From the NCBI RefSeq assembly GCF_014748335.1, contig NZ_JAAVIY010000002.1:350840-414839 (forward strand): 64,000 nt of DNA, read 5' to 3'. A program made the position numbers and the translations under genes. Position 1 is the first letter of the stretch; every line of letters begins with the position of its first letter. Below, piece by piece: positions 7,085 through 16,592 of the stretch. The notes below the pieces were generated by a model. That model did no database searches, was not told the DNA's origin, and was given only the letters and a program-made list of their open reading frames with translations. The DNA comes from Flavobacterium selenitireducens. GTDB lineage: Bacteria; Bacteroidota; Bacteroidia; Flavobacteriales; Flavobacteriaceae.

Positions 7085-9799
7085 ATGAAAAAAAGTCTAC
7101 TGTATTTTTTGAGGAAAATGCCCTTGCTTATTTCGTTGCTCCTTATCCCGAATTTAAATCTGAACGCCCAAATCCTGACCAATGGCGATTTTGAAAGCGG
7201 CGGAAGCGGACTCGGCTTCATGGTGCACGATTACACCCAGATAAATCCCGTAAACGGCACAAGTACGCCCGGTTTTTACGCCAGGACGACGAATCCTGCA
7301 TTGATGAATACGACATTCACCGCAGGAGGGGATCACACCACGGGCACGGGCAACATGCTCGTTTTCGACGGCTCGCTGCTAGCCAACCGCTTTTTTTGGA
7401 CGACGGGAAACACCGGAGGCGCTATCGGCGGATTCACGGCCGGAACGACGTACACGTTCAGCTTCTGGATCAAATCCGTATCGAACGAAGTTACTTCAGA
7501 TGAGGCCACGAGAGCCAGCATCGGCATTTTCTTCGTCAATGCGAGCAACATCAATCCTGCGAACCAAAACTTTTTGGCGCCACTGCCTTCCGAAGGTTGG
7601 GTTAACATTCAATATTCATTTGTGGCAACGGCCAACAACGCCATGGTGCGGTTGAAGACCAACAATCCCGGTCCCGTAGGGAACGACTTCGCGATAGACG
7701 ATTTTTCGATCACCGAAGGCGGGTTGCCGTTCGCCGGTTCCTTTGCCTTCGTCAACCCGACCTGTCCCAACGGAACGGACGGCTCGATTACCGTAAGCCT
7801 TACGGGCGGAACGCTGCCTTACACGATTTACAACCTGACGGGAACCGCAACCCAAACCAGCAACAACGGGATTTTTACCGGGCTTGGTGAAGGAACCTAC
7901 GACATATCCGTATCCGATTCAGCCGGGCAGCAGTATACGCAAACGGGCATCGTCCTGGCCGCTCCCAACAGCCTGCAGGTGAATGAGCCTATCTCGATTT
8001 GTGCAGGAACGCCGACATCGTTGATGGCAACCGGAGGCACAGGTTCCTATACTTGGACAGCCAATCCGCCCGACGCCTCGATTTCGGATCCGAACAGCGC
8101 CACACCAACCGTAAGCCCTACGGTGACCACGACGTATACGGTTTCGTCCGGAGCGGTTTCTTCTGCGGTAAATCTTATCGAAAATGGCGATTTTTCACAA
8201 GGCGATACATTGTTCGTAACGGAGTATTCGTTCATTGCAGATCCGAATCCTTTCGGCGTACAAGCCTCGTATAGCATCGCGACCAACCCAAGTGCGTGGT
8301 TCGCACCTTTCGCTTCGTGCGGCGACAATACGACCGGCAGCGGTAATATGCTCGTGTTTGACGGATCTGTTGATCCTACCGGAAACATCATCGCCTGGAG
8401 CAATCAAAATGCGGTAACGGTCCTTCCGAATACCGATTATACATTTTCGTATTATGTGGCTTCGGTATCGCCTGAAAGCCCCGCGCGACTCGAAGTGCGA
8501 ATCAACGGTGTGTCCCAGGGCAATCCCGTGACGGCTCCTGGCGCGACATGTTTGTGGACACAGGTTTCCTATAACTGGAATTCGGGTTCGGACACTACGG
8601 CCAACTTTGGCATTTACGACAAGAATTTCGCAAGCGGAGGGAATGATTTCGCTCTAGACGATATCACGTTCAAAGAGGCCACGACCTGTCTTTACCAAAA
8701 AAGTGTAACGATTACCGTCACGCCGGGAACGGTTCCGGTATTTGACGCGGTAGCTCCGATTTGTCCCGGTGGCAACCTTAACGCTTTGCCCTTAACCTCC
8801 AACAATGGCATTGCGGGAACTTGGTCGCCGGCTTTGAACAACATGGCCACGACCGTCTATACGTTCACTCCGACGCCCGGCCAGTGTGCTTCACCGGCAA
8901 CGTTGACCATATCGGTAAATCCTGCGGTAACGCCTGTTTTTACTGCAATAAGCCCGATTTGCTCCGGAAGTACGTTAACCGCCTTGCCAACAACATCGAA
9001 CAATGGGATTTCCGGGTCTTGGTCGCCTGCCTTGAACAATACCGCTACCACTACTTATACGTTTTCTCCAGATCCGGGACAATGCGCATCGACGGCAACC
9101 TTGACGATTACCGTCAACCAGGCCGATCTGCCTGATTTTGCAGAAGTAGCTCCCATTTGTTCAGGTGGAATGCTTGGCGCGCTTCCGACGACGTCAGATA
9201 ACGGAATTTCCGGAACCTGGTCGCCTGTTTTGGACAACACCACGACGACTACCTATACGTTTACGCCAGATCCGGGTCAATGTGCTTCGACCGCGACGCT
9301 GACGATAACGGTGCTCGACGCGCCTGACTTTACGTTTACCGAAGGGTGCAACGGCATCAGTTACACGTTGAACGCCGTGCAGGATGATGCGTCGGGATCA
9401 TTGTATGCCTGGTTCGACCCGTCAGGAACGCAAATCGGCAATACGGCATCGGTCGTGATCCAATCACCGGGCATTTATGAGCTTGTCGTTACCCAAAACG
9501 GGTGCAGCACGCGTAAAAACACGAATGTCCTTTCCGCCGCGTGCCAGATCCAAAAGGGAATTTCGGCCAACAACGACGGAGCCAACGACAATTTCGATTT
9601 GGCGGGCTACAATGTCAGCCAACTGAAGATATTCAACCGATACGGAACCAACGTGTATTCCAAAGCGAATTACCAGAACGAATGGTTCGGCCAAAGCGAC
9701 AATGGAAACGAATTGCCGGACGGTACGTACTATTACGTGATCGACTTCGCTGACCTGAAGACCAAGACCGGATGGATCTACATCAACAGGGCGCAATAG
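7085..9799 (+). CDS. Secreted multidomain adhesin-like protein, T9SS type B sorting domain
   Basis: The start is ATG 7085 (904 residues), because it opens a clean signal peptide (MKKSLLYFLRKMPLLISLLL, then NLNAQ); the frame extends upstream but lacks one. After the signal comes a CBM4/9-like jelly-roll module (ILTNGDFESGG ... DDFSITEGG), a SprB-type repeat (NPTCPNGTDGSITVSLTGGT), a second jelly-roll module (NLIENGDFSQGD ... DDITFKEA), then three near-identical ~65-residue repeats of the pattern CSGG.LGALPTTS.NGISGTWSP. The last ~85 residues are the gliding-associated C-terminal (CHU_C) domain, SANNDGANDNFDLAGY ... DGTYYYVIDF, which routes proteins through T9SS as type B cargo. It is presumably displayed on or released from the cell surface and may bind glycans. 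A terminator follows. Confidence 0.83.
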   Translation: MKKSLLYFLRKMPLLISLLLIPNLNLNAQILTNGDFESGGSGLGFMVHDYTQINPVNGTSTPGFYARTTNPALMNTTFTAGGDHTTGTGNMLVFDGSLLANRFFWTTGNTGGAIGGFTAGTTYTFSFWIKSVSNEVTSDEATRASIGIFFVNASNINPANQNFLAPLPSEGWVNIQYSFVATANNAMVRLKTNNPGPVGNDFAIDDFSITEGGLPFAGSFAFVNPTCPNGTDGSITVSLTGGTLPYTIYNLTGTATQTSNNGIFTGLGEGTYDISVSDSAGQQYTQTGIVLAAPNSLQVNEPISICAGTPTSLMATGGTGSYTWTANPPDASISDPNSATPTVSPTVTTTYTVSSGAVSSAVNLIENGDFSQGDTLFVTEYSFIADPNPFGVQASYSIATNPSAWFAPFASCGDNTTGSGNMLVFDGSVDPTGNIIAWSNQNAVTVLPNTDYTFSYYVASVSPESPARLEVRINGVSQGNPVTAPGATCLWTQVSYNWNSGSDTTANFGIYDKNFASGGNDFALDDITFKEATTCLYQKSVTITVTPGTVPVFDAVAPICPGGNLNALPLTSNNGIAGTWSPALNNMATTVYTFTPTPGQCASPATLTISVNPAVTPVFTAISPICSGSTLTALPTTSNNGISGSWSPALNNTATTTYTFSPDPGQCASTATLTITVNQADLPDFAEVAPICSGGMLGALPTTSDNGISGTWSPVLDNTTTTTYTFTPDPGQCASTATLTITVLDAPDFTFTEGCNGISYTLNAVQDDASGSLYAWFDPSGTQIGNTASVVIQSPGIYELVVTQNGCSTRKNTNVLSAACQIQKGISANNDGANDNFDLAGYNVSQLKIFNRYGTNVYSKANYQNEWFGQSDNGNELPDGTYYYVIDFADLKTKTGWIYINRAQ

Positions 9800-9911
9800 C
9801 ATAATTTTTCGGGAAATGGGGATTGGCCGGCAAACTGTTCATGTGAATGAGGACAGGGCGTCGACCGTCCCCATTTTATTTTGCCGAACCGGTCGCAATC
9901 CCGACAAAAAC

Positions 9912-9941
9912 AAAGCCCTCGAATTCGCTTCAGGGCTTTTT
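9912..9941 (+). terminator. Rho-independent terminator
   Basis: An AAAGCCCT / AGGGCTTT perfect 8-base stem (9912-9919 with 9932-9939), 12-base loop, then a T run. It sits 112 bases after the stop of the secreted-protein gene. A second, imperfect hairpin (AAAGCCGCC with GGCAGCTTT, 9978-10001) follows and may be a backup or act on the other strand. Confidence 0.8.
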
Positions 9942-10130
9942 CTTCATCCGGTTGTTTCGGCTGCTCCAAACAACAAAAAAGCCGCCATTTCGGGCAGCTT
10001 TCCTGGCTAGTCAAATAATAGATAGTGTCTGATTTGTTTTTTCGATGTCTCGGTCATTTAAAATAACCGATTAAACCGCACTTTTAGACGCCCGAACAAC
10101 TTTCCCCGGCCCTATTGTAATCTGAAATCA

Positions 10131-11417
10131 TCAAATTCGCGAATTCGCGGCAATAACCTTTTTAATCGCTTCAAAATACCAGAAACCAAGCAAAACTCTT
10201 AAGCATCCAAAAATCCAGATATTTCGACGCCCTGACAGGGTTATAGAACTGTCACCTTGCAATTACCGGAATCCATCAAATTCGCGAATTCGCGGCAATA
10301 ACTTTTTTAATCGCTTCAAAGTGCCAGAAATCAAGCAAAACTTCGAAGCATCCAAAAACCAGATACTCCGACACCTTACAGGGTTATAGAACTGTCACCT
10401 TGCAGTTACCGAAATCCATCAAATTCGCGAATTCGCGGCAATAACTTTAATCGCTTTAAAGTACGAAAATCAAGCAAAACTCCCGAAATCCTTATAAAAT
10501 TGTAACATCCAAAAACCAGATATTTCGACACTCTACAGGTTATAGAACTGTCACCTTGCGGTTACCGGAATCCATCAAATTCGCGAATTCGCGGCAATAA
10601 CTTTAATCGCTTCAAAGTTCCAGAAATCAAAAAAATCTGAAGCATCCAAAAACCAGATATTTCGGGCACCCTTACAGGATTATAGAACCTGTCACCTTGC
10701 AGTTACCGGAAATCTATAAAATTCGCGAATTCGCGGCTATAACTTTAATCGCTTCAAAGTTGCGGAAATCAAGCAAAACTCTGAAGCATCCAAAAACCAG
10801 ATATTTCGACGCCCTGACAGGATTACAGAACCTGTCACCTTGCAGTTACCGGAATCCATCAAATTCGCGAATTCGCGGCAATAACCTTTTTAATGGCTTC
10901 AACGGTACCAGAAATCAAAAAAAACTCTGAAGCATCCAAAAACCAGATATTTCGACACTCTACAGGTTATAGAACTGTCACCTTGCAGTTACCGGAATCC
11001 ATCAAATTCGCGAATTCGCGGCAATAACTTTAATCGCTTTAAAGTACGAAAATCAAGCAAAACTCCCGAAATCCTTATAAAATTGTAACATCCAAAAACC
11101 AGATATTTCGACACTCTACAGGTTATAGAACTGTCACCTTGCAGTTACCGGAATCCATCAAATTCGCGAATTCGCGGCTATAACTTTAATCGCTTCAAAG
11201 TTGCGGAAATCAAGCAAAACTCTGAAGCATCCAAAAACCAGATATTTCGGGCACCCTTACAGGATTATAGAACCTGTCACCTTGCAGTTACCGGAATCCA
11301 TAAAATTCGCGAATTCGCGGCTATAACTTTAATCGCTTCAAAGTTCCAGAAATCAAAAAAAATCTGAAGCATCCAAAAACCAGATATTTCGACACTCTAC
11401 AGGGTTATATCCTGTCA
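10131..11417. repeat. Noncoding tandem array of nine 142-156 bp units with CGCGAATTCGCG palindrome
   Basis: The core AAATTCGCGAATTCGCGG begins at 10133, 10278, 10421, 10577, 10719, 10861, 11004, 11160 and 11303, giving steps of 145, 143, 156, 142, 142, 143, 156 and 143 bases. Each unit holds three inverted repeats: the 12-base palindrome CGCGAATTCGCG, a GCTTCA / TGAAGC pair about 30 bases apart (damaged in some units), and ACAGG / CCTGT (or shorter) around TTATAGAA. The two long units (10421 and 11004) share an extra segment containing CTTATAAAATTGTAA. The array fills the gap between convergent genes (the secreted protein ending at 9799 and the GH3 gene ending at 11538). No unit has a conserved open frame, and there are no variable spacers or cas genes. 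Function unknown; a dispersed Bacteroidota repeat family that expanded here is likely. Confidence 0.92.
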
Positions 11418-11537
11418 CCCTTTTAAATTGTAACAGGGTTCGTTTTAGCGAATGCCGAAGACTTCAAAAAATGCATAAAATCGTCGCAAATACAGCCACC
11501 GGTGAGAATTTAGAGGTGTCGATGTTTTCGATCCGGA

Positions 11538-13763
11538 TTATTCCGACAACTCGAATTCCCCTTTCAATCGAATGTCTTCGGAAGAGGCCCCGACCATTAC
11601 GTCGAAACTTCCCGATTCTGACTTGAACTCGAGGTTTTCGTGATAGAACGCCAGTTTTTCGTCGTCGATGGTAAAGACGATCGTCTTGCTTTCTCCCGCC
11701 GATAGTTTGATCTTACGGAAGTCCTTCAACTCCTTGACCGGCCTTACGATAGAAGCCACTTTGTCGCGCAGGTAAAGCTGCACCACTTCTTCTCCGAGGC
11801 GTTTGCCGGTGTTGGTAATCGTAACCGATACTTCCAGCTTGTCGTTTTTTGCCATCGTATTTTTCGAAAGTTTGAGGTCGGAATACTTGAACGTCGTGTA
11901 GCTCAAACCGTAGCCGAAGGCGAACTTTGGCGAATTCTGCAAATCGATGTAGGCCGAAACGTAATTTTTGTCGTCTTCGTTCTTGGCCGGTCGTCCCGTG
12001 CTCATGTGGTTGTAATAAATCGGAATTTGTCCTTCGGTTCTCGGGAAGGTCATCGGCAGTTTTCCTGACGGATTGTAATCGCCGAAAAGTACGTCTGAAA
12101 TGGCATTGCCCGCCTCAGATCCCAACCACCACGTATAAACGATCGTCGGCATGTTATCGGCAGTCCAATTGAAAACCAACGGACGTCCGGCATTGATGAG
12201 GACTACGATCGGCTTACCGGTTTTTTGCAGTTCTTTGATCAATTCTTCCTGAACGCCAGGCAAACCGATTGAGCTTCGGCTTTTGGCTTCCCCGCTCATG
12301 TCGTGTCGTTCCCCTACGCTGAGGATCACAACGTCAGACTGGTTGGCCACGTCAACAGCCTCCTTGAACCCAGACTTATCGGGACTTGTGATACCGCAAC
12401 CTTTGGCGTAAAGCAACTTGGTGTTTTTGCCAACTTTTCGCTCCAGACCTTCCCATTGGGAAACGATGTAACTCGAGTCGACATCTTTGAGATCGATCGC
12501 CCAAAAACCGTGATTGGCTCGTTTGAGTTTGACCATAGGCCCGATGAATCCAATCGTCTTGGTCGCCTTGGAAAGCGGCAGTGTATTGGCCTCGTTCTTT
12601 AACAAAACGATACTTTTGGCGGCAATCTCACGCGCAGCCTTGGTATTTTCCGGATTGTTTAGTTCTTTTTGCTGGCGTTTCGCATCGCTGTAACGGTAAG
12701 GATCGTCGAACAATCCCATTTCGAATTTCTTGCGCAGGATGCGTTTTACGGCGTCGTCGATGAGACTTTCGGACACTTTTCCTTCCTTGACCAATTCGGC
12801 CAGGCTGTAGCGATAGGAATTACTTTCCATATCCATGTCGCTTCCGGCTGTGATGGCTTGATAAGCCGCTTCTTTTTTGTCTTTGCTGTAACCGTGGTTG
12901 ATCATTTCGCCTATCGATCCCCAGTCGGAGACCACGAAACCGTCGAATTTCCACTTGCCTTTCAGGATGTCGCGTTGGATGTGTTTATTTCCCGTGGCCG
13001 GAATCCCGTTGATATCGTTGAACGAGTTCATGAACGTGGCGGCTCCGGCGTCAAGTGCCGATTTGAACGGCGGCAGGTAGGTTTCCCAAAGCGCTCTTTC
13101 GCTAACGTCGACCGAGTTGTAATCGCGCCCACCAATTGCGGCTCCGTAAGCGGCAAAGTGCTTCACGCAGGCCATGACGGAATTCAGGTCACCCAATTTG
13201 TTGCCCTGGAAACCTTTAACGCGGGCATAAGCGATCTTGGAACCGAGATAAGTGTCTTCCCCCGCACCTTCCATTACGCGTCCCCAACGCGGATCGCGCG
13301 AAATGTCCACCATTGGGGCAAACGTCCAGTGAATGCCACTCGCAGCCGATTCCCGGGCGGCGATGCGTGCACCTAGTTCGATAGCGTCGAGGTCCCAGCT
13401 CGCGGCCTCCGCCAACGGTAGCGGGAACGTGGTTTTATAACCGTGGACGACGTCCAACCCGAAAAGCAACGGAATCTTCAGCCGTGACTGCATTGCCAGT
13501 TCCTGATAGCCGCGTGTGTAGTTTGCGCCCAGGACATTAAGCATCGAACCGATTTTTCCGGCTTTGATCTCCTCTTTTTTGTTCGGATTCATCGTCAACG
13601 GGCCCGTCACGGCGTGGTCGCCTGTGTATTGGTTGAGCTGTCCGATTTTTTCTTCGAGCGTCATTTTGGCCAACAACTCGTTTACTTTTTGGTCAATGGA
13701 TTTTTGCTGGGAAATCCCTGAAAAGGAAATCAACAGCAGCATTAGCGATACGTGCTTTTTCAT
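11538..13763 (-). CDS. bglX: GH3 beta-glucosidase (BglX-like), exported
   Basis: The start is ATG 13763 (741 residues), which opens the signal peptide MKKHVSLMLLLISFSGIS; eight more in-frame codons upstream are ignored. It has the GH3 two-domain core: the N-terminal TIM barrel with WTFAPMVDISRDPRWGR and KHFAAYG, the catalytic nucleophile Asp in GFVVSDWGS near residue 280, a beta/alpha sandwich with SIVLLKNEANTLPL, and a C-terminal Fn3-like domain ending before FDVMVGASSEDIRL. Length and motifs match periplasmic BglX-type exo-beta-glucosidases, which release glucose from beta-linked gluco-oligosaccharides. It is last in an apparent operon after the GH16 gene (82-base gap), so it probably finishes oligosaccharides made by GH16. 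Linkage preference is inferred. Confidence 0.92.
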   Translation of the reverse strand: MKKHVSLMLLLISFSGISQQKSIDQKVNELLAKMTLEEKIGQLNQYTGDHAVTGPLTMNPNKKEEIKAGKIGSMLNVLGANYTRGYQELAMQSRLKIPLLFGLDVVHGYKTTFPLPLAEAASWDLDAIELGARIAARESAASGIHWTFAPMVDISRDPRWGRVMEGAGEDTYLGSKIAYARVKGFQGNKLGDLNSVMACVKHFAAYGAAIGGRDYNSVDVSERALWETYLPPFKSALDAGAATFMNSFNDINGIPATGNKHIQRDILKGKWKFDGFVVSDWGSIGEMINHGYSKDKKEAAYQAITAGSDMDMESNSYRYSLAELVKEGKVSESLIDDAVKRILRKKFEMGLFDDPYRYSDAKRQQKELNNPENTKAAREIAAKSIVLLKNEANTLPLSKATKTIGFIGPMVKLKRANHGFWAIDLKDVDSSYIVSQWEGLERKVGKNTKLLYAKGCGITSPDKSGFKEAVDVANQSDVVILSVGERHDMSGEAKSRSSIGLPGVQEELIKELQKTGKPIVVLINAGRPLVFNWTADNMPTIVYTWWLGSEAGNAISDVLFGDYNPSGKLPMTFPRTEGQIPIYYNHMSTGRPAKNEDDKNYVSAYIDLQNSPKFAFGYGLSYTTFKYSDLKLSKNTMAKNDKLEVSVTITNTGKRLGEEVVQLYLRDKVASIVRPVKELKDFRKIKLSAGESKTIVFTIDDEKLAFYHENLEFKSESGSFDVMVGASSEDIRLKGEFELSE

Positions 13764-13845
13764 TTGTGTGATGCGATTTACAACCATGCGGAACGATCCG
13801 GCATTCCGGCATTCCGGCCTTTCTCATTTGTGGAACTGTCGGGTT

Positions 13846-14676
13846 TTACTTGTAGACTTTGACGTAATCCACAATCATTTTTTGTGGAAACGGCGTCTGG
13901 TCGGTTGGAAATCCGACATAATTCCCGCCAATGGCAACGTTGAGGATCAAAAAGAAATCGTGGTCGTACACCCATTCACCCGGAACATCGTTTTTAGAAA
14001 TGCGCTTGTAGAGGTAGTCATCAACGAAAAAGTCGATTTTGCTTTCGGACCATTCCACTGCAAAAACGTGGTACTCGAGGTCAAATCGGCCGTTTTGCAA
14101 CGCAAAAGTGGAGGAAATGGCGTTGCCTGCCGAATAACCCGGGCCGTGAACCGTTCCGTGGATGATGCTGGGCTGTTGGCCTTTCAGCTCCATGATGTCG
14201 ATTTCGCCACATTGCGGCCATCCCACTTCGCCCACGTTGGCACCAAGCATCCAGAACGCCGGCCAGATTCCAGGTCCGTAAGGCGTTTTAAGGCGCGCTT
14301 CAAACCGTCCGTATTTCTGGGAAAAGAGATTTTGCGTCTTGACACGGGCCGAGGTATACGAGTTGCCGTTTTTTATTGCCGTGATCACGAGATTTCCGCT
14401 TCCGTCAAGGGAAACGTTTTCCGGATTGTTAGTGTAGTTTTCCAGCTCCTGGTTGCCCCAGCCGCCGTTGTTTCCGAGGTCGTATCCCCATTTCGTAGCG
14501 TCCGGAAGTTGGCCTGCTGTTCCTTCGAAATCGTCGCTCCAAGCCAGTTGCCAGTTGCGTTTTCCGACGTCCTGCTTGTCGTCCTCGTTACATCCCACAA
14601 GCGATATCGAAATCACGGACAAGGCGGCGATCGCCAGTCTTTTGTTGCGGCTGTTGTATTTTGAAAAATAATTCAT
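13846..14676 (-). CDS. GH16 endo-beta-glucanase (laminarinase/lichenase-type) lipoprotein
   Basis: 276 residues. A lipobox (SLVGC, Cys29, then NEDD) predicts a lipoprotein, probably surface-exposed. The rest is one GH16 jelly roll with the catalytic motif GEIDIMELKG: nucleophile Glu158, helper Asp160, acid/base Glu163. The spacing ExDxxE is the form used by laminarinases. WPAFWMLG and TVHGPGYSAG are family signatures of endo-beta-1,3- and 1,3(4)-glucanases. It lies in an operon with a glycan-binding lipoprotein upstream (35-base gap) and GH3 beta-glucosidase downstream, which fits breakdown of laminarin or mixed-linkage glucan. Exact substrate was not testable here. Confidence 0.92.
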   Translation of the reverse strand: MNYFSKYNSRNKRLAIAALSVISISLVGCNEDDKQDVGKRNWQLAWSDDFEGTAGQLPDATKWGYDLGNNGGWGNQELENYTNNPENVSLDGSGNLVITAIKNGNSYTSARVKTQNLFSQKYGRFEARLKTPYGPGIWPAFWMLGANVGEVGWPQCGEIDIMELKGQQPSIIHGTVHGPGYSAGNAISSTFALQNGRFDLEYHVFAVEWSESKIDFFVDDYLYKRISKNDVPGEWVYDHDFFLILNVAIGGNYVGFPTDQTPFPQKMIVDYVKVYK

Positions 14677-14711
14677 TTTGTAATTTTTTAGTTGTTAGAC
14701 GTGGCTACAGA

Positions 14712-16586
14712 TTAGTTTCGGAACAAAATATTGTCGAAATAAATGTCGCCGTTGCCGTCGAATTTCAATTGGATCACATCTGCCAGGTTCACCGGTGCGA
14801 ACGATGATAGCGGAATGTCGATGCTGTTCCATCCGGCTGTGGTAGGAACCGTAAGCGGGATCAGTTTTTCGACAGGACCTGTAGAGATGAGGTAGACGTT
14901 CAACGCGTTCGAGTTCGCTGAATAAAAATCGAGGTGAAGGAAGTTTTTCCCCGAAACATCGAGGCTGCCCGCCAATTGCAATCCCTGGTAGTTGAGGTTG
15001 CCGTAACGCAACGTGTTGTTTCCTGCGATCGGCACTTGGGTAACCGCAGTGACTTGTCCCCAATTCGGGTTGAGGTCGGAACCTGCCAAATTGGTGTAGC
15101 TGTCGCTGAAGATCGAAATGACATCTGCGGCCGGGTAGGTCGGGACAGGCGCCGCTACCGTAGGAACCGGAGGAATAACGCTCCCGTCGTTGACGAAATA
15201 AATGTTGTCCGCATAGAAATTCGTGATGTTGTTTCCTACAAATATAAGTTGGGCAAGATGGGCACGGCTTGCGAGCGCACCAAAATTGGCCAGCGGAATG
15301 TTCAGGCTGATCCAGTTTTGTGAAACGAGAGTAGGCGCGGTGAACGTTACCGTGGCGTTCGTGTCGTTTCCTCCGCCGAGCGCCCCGTCTGCTCCGGCGT
15401 CAAGCAATTGCACCTGGAACGTGGCTCCGGCAGGAAGCGCGTTGGGAATGTAAACGTCGAGACGAAGATGGGACATTCCCGAAGCATTGATCGTAGGGCT
15501 TGAAAACTCGATTCCGACGAAGTTGAAGTTCGTGTAGTTCAGCACGTTGTCTGTCCCGACGGTAAAATCGGCAGACTGCGTTGTTTGGTATGGCGCCCAA
15601 AAACCATTGTAATAATTGACAGGCACATTTTGGTAAGCGTCGCTGAAAATAGAGATTACACTCGCCGGGCTTGCCGTAGGAGTAGGGGCGTGCACATAAG
15701 CTCCGGATGAATTGATCGTAAGCGATCCCAAAGCCTCGACACCGCCAACCGTAGCCGTGATGACAGCGGTTCCGGCGCCAACCGTAGTCACGGTCCCTTG
15801 TTCGTTCACCGTCGCGACAGCTTCATTTGAAGAAGAAAACGTAAAGTAAGCCGGCGTGACGTTGACCGATTGGTTGATCCCGTTTGGCATATTGAAAGCG
15901 GTCACCAATCCGTCGATAGTAGTGGTAACGCCTGCGTAGGACGTTTGCGTAAGATTTTGCCCGCTTAGGATTTGCGGTTGCTGAGGCGTGATCGTCCCGA
16001 GCTTTTCAAAACGTATTTCATCGATCCAGAACGTATACCCGGCTCCGTTTTCAGGGCCTTCCGAAATAAAGAACATGCCTTTTTCCGCAGTTAGTTTTGC
16101 GGCGTCGGGAATTGGGATGATGTATTTTTTCCAGGCCGTCGAAATCGGCATTCCCGTGATGGACGCCTGGTATTTGTTGTCGCCGAAGTCGTTTCCGAAC
16201 CCGATGACATCGATCGAGGCAGCCGTCGTACTCTTGGCCCAAAACGTCAACGCGTCATATCCGCTAAGGTTGCGTCCGACGCTTGTATAGAACGAGCCTC
16301 CGGCATAAGCGCCTGAAGGGTCGTTCACGTTTGGCACGTCAAAGCGCATCGAAGCCGCGGAGTTGTTGTAAGACACGTCCGTATCGACCTGGAATGCATC
16401 CGCGACAGCGCCTCCGTACGCCGAGTAGATGAGCCCCGGAGTGAACGTATCGATGAACACTTCCGGATTTTTGGAATATGAAGCTTCCCTTAAGTCAGCG
16501 TCATCGTTTTCGCAACTGAAAGCGGCAAGCACAATTGTCAACAACGACAACTGGCAGGCAAATTTGGTATTGAGATGTATTTTCAT
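14712..16586 (-). CDS. Surface glycan-binding-type lipoprotein with Big2 and two recurrent carbohydrate-binding-like modules
   Basis: 624 residues with lipobox AAFSC followed by ENDDAD. The order is: an N-terminal galactose-binding-like module (~40-200, ending GYTFWIDEIRFEKL), a Big2 Ig-like domain (~225-300, TFSSSNEAVATVNEQG), and two copies (~310-470, ~475-624) of a ~155-residue module beginning SVISIFSDAYQN / DVISIFSDSYTN and ending FYADNIYFVN / IYFDNILFRN. The same module recurs in the secreted proteins at 25108 and 30240. There is no catalytic motif. By position between the GH-barrel gene (6 bases away) and GH16 (35 bases), it would act as the surface glycan-binding partner of the operon, the role SusE/F-type proteins play elsewhere. 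Binding is inferred from architecture. Confidence 0.8.
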   Translation of the reverse strand: MKIHLNTKFACQLSLLTIVLAAFSCENDDADLREASYSKNPEVFIDTFTPGLIYSAYGGAVADAFQVDTDVSYNNSAASMRFDVPNVNDPSGAYAGGSFYTSVGRNLSGYDALTFWAKSTTAASIDVIGFGNDFGDNKYQASITGMPISTAWKKYIIPIPDAAKLTAEKGMFFISEGPENGAGYTFWIDEIRFEKLGTITPQQPQILSGQNLTQTSYAGVTTTIDGLVTAFNMPNGINQSVNVTPAYFTFSSSNEAVATVNEQGTVTTVGAGTAVITATVGGVEALGSLTINSSGAYVHAPTPTASPASVISIFSDAYQNVPVNYYNGFWAPYQTTQSADFTVGTDNVLNYTNFNFVGIEFSSPTINASGMSHLRLDVYIPNALPAGATFQVQLLDAGADGALGGGNDTNATVTFTAPTLVSQNWISLNIPLANFGALASRAHLAQLIFVGNNITNFYADNIYFVNDGSVIPPVPTVAAPVPTYPAADVISIFSDSYTNLAGSDLNPNWGQVTAVTQVPIAGNNTLRYGNLNYQGLQLAGSLDVSGKNFLHLDFYSANSNALNVYLISTGPVEKLIPLTVPTTAGWNSIDIPLSSFAPVNLADVIQLKFDGNGDIYFDNILFRN

Positions 16587-16592
16587 AGTCTT

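Noticed and set aside
10697..10930. Small 77-residue ORF in the repeat array
   Set aside because: It lies wholly within repeat units, is not conserved between units, and has no start-site or family support.
10131..11417. CRISPR array
   Set aside because: The whole 142-156 base unit is conserved, so there are no unique spacers; repeats are far too long and no cas genes are near.
13564..14664. Plus-strand ORF of 366 residues
   Set aside because: Overlaps the GH3 and GH16 genes antisense; no signal or domain.
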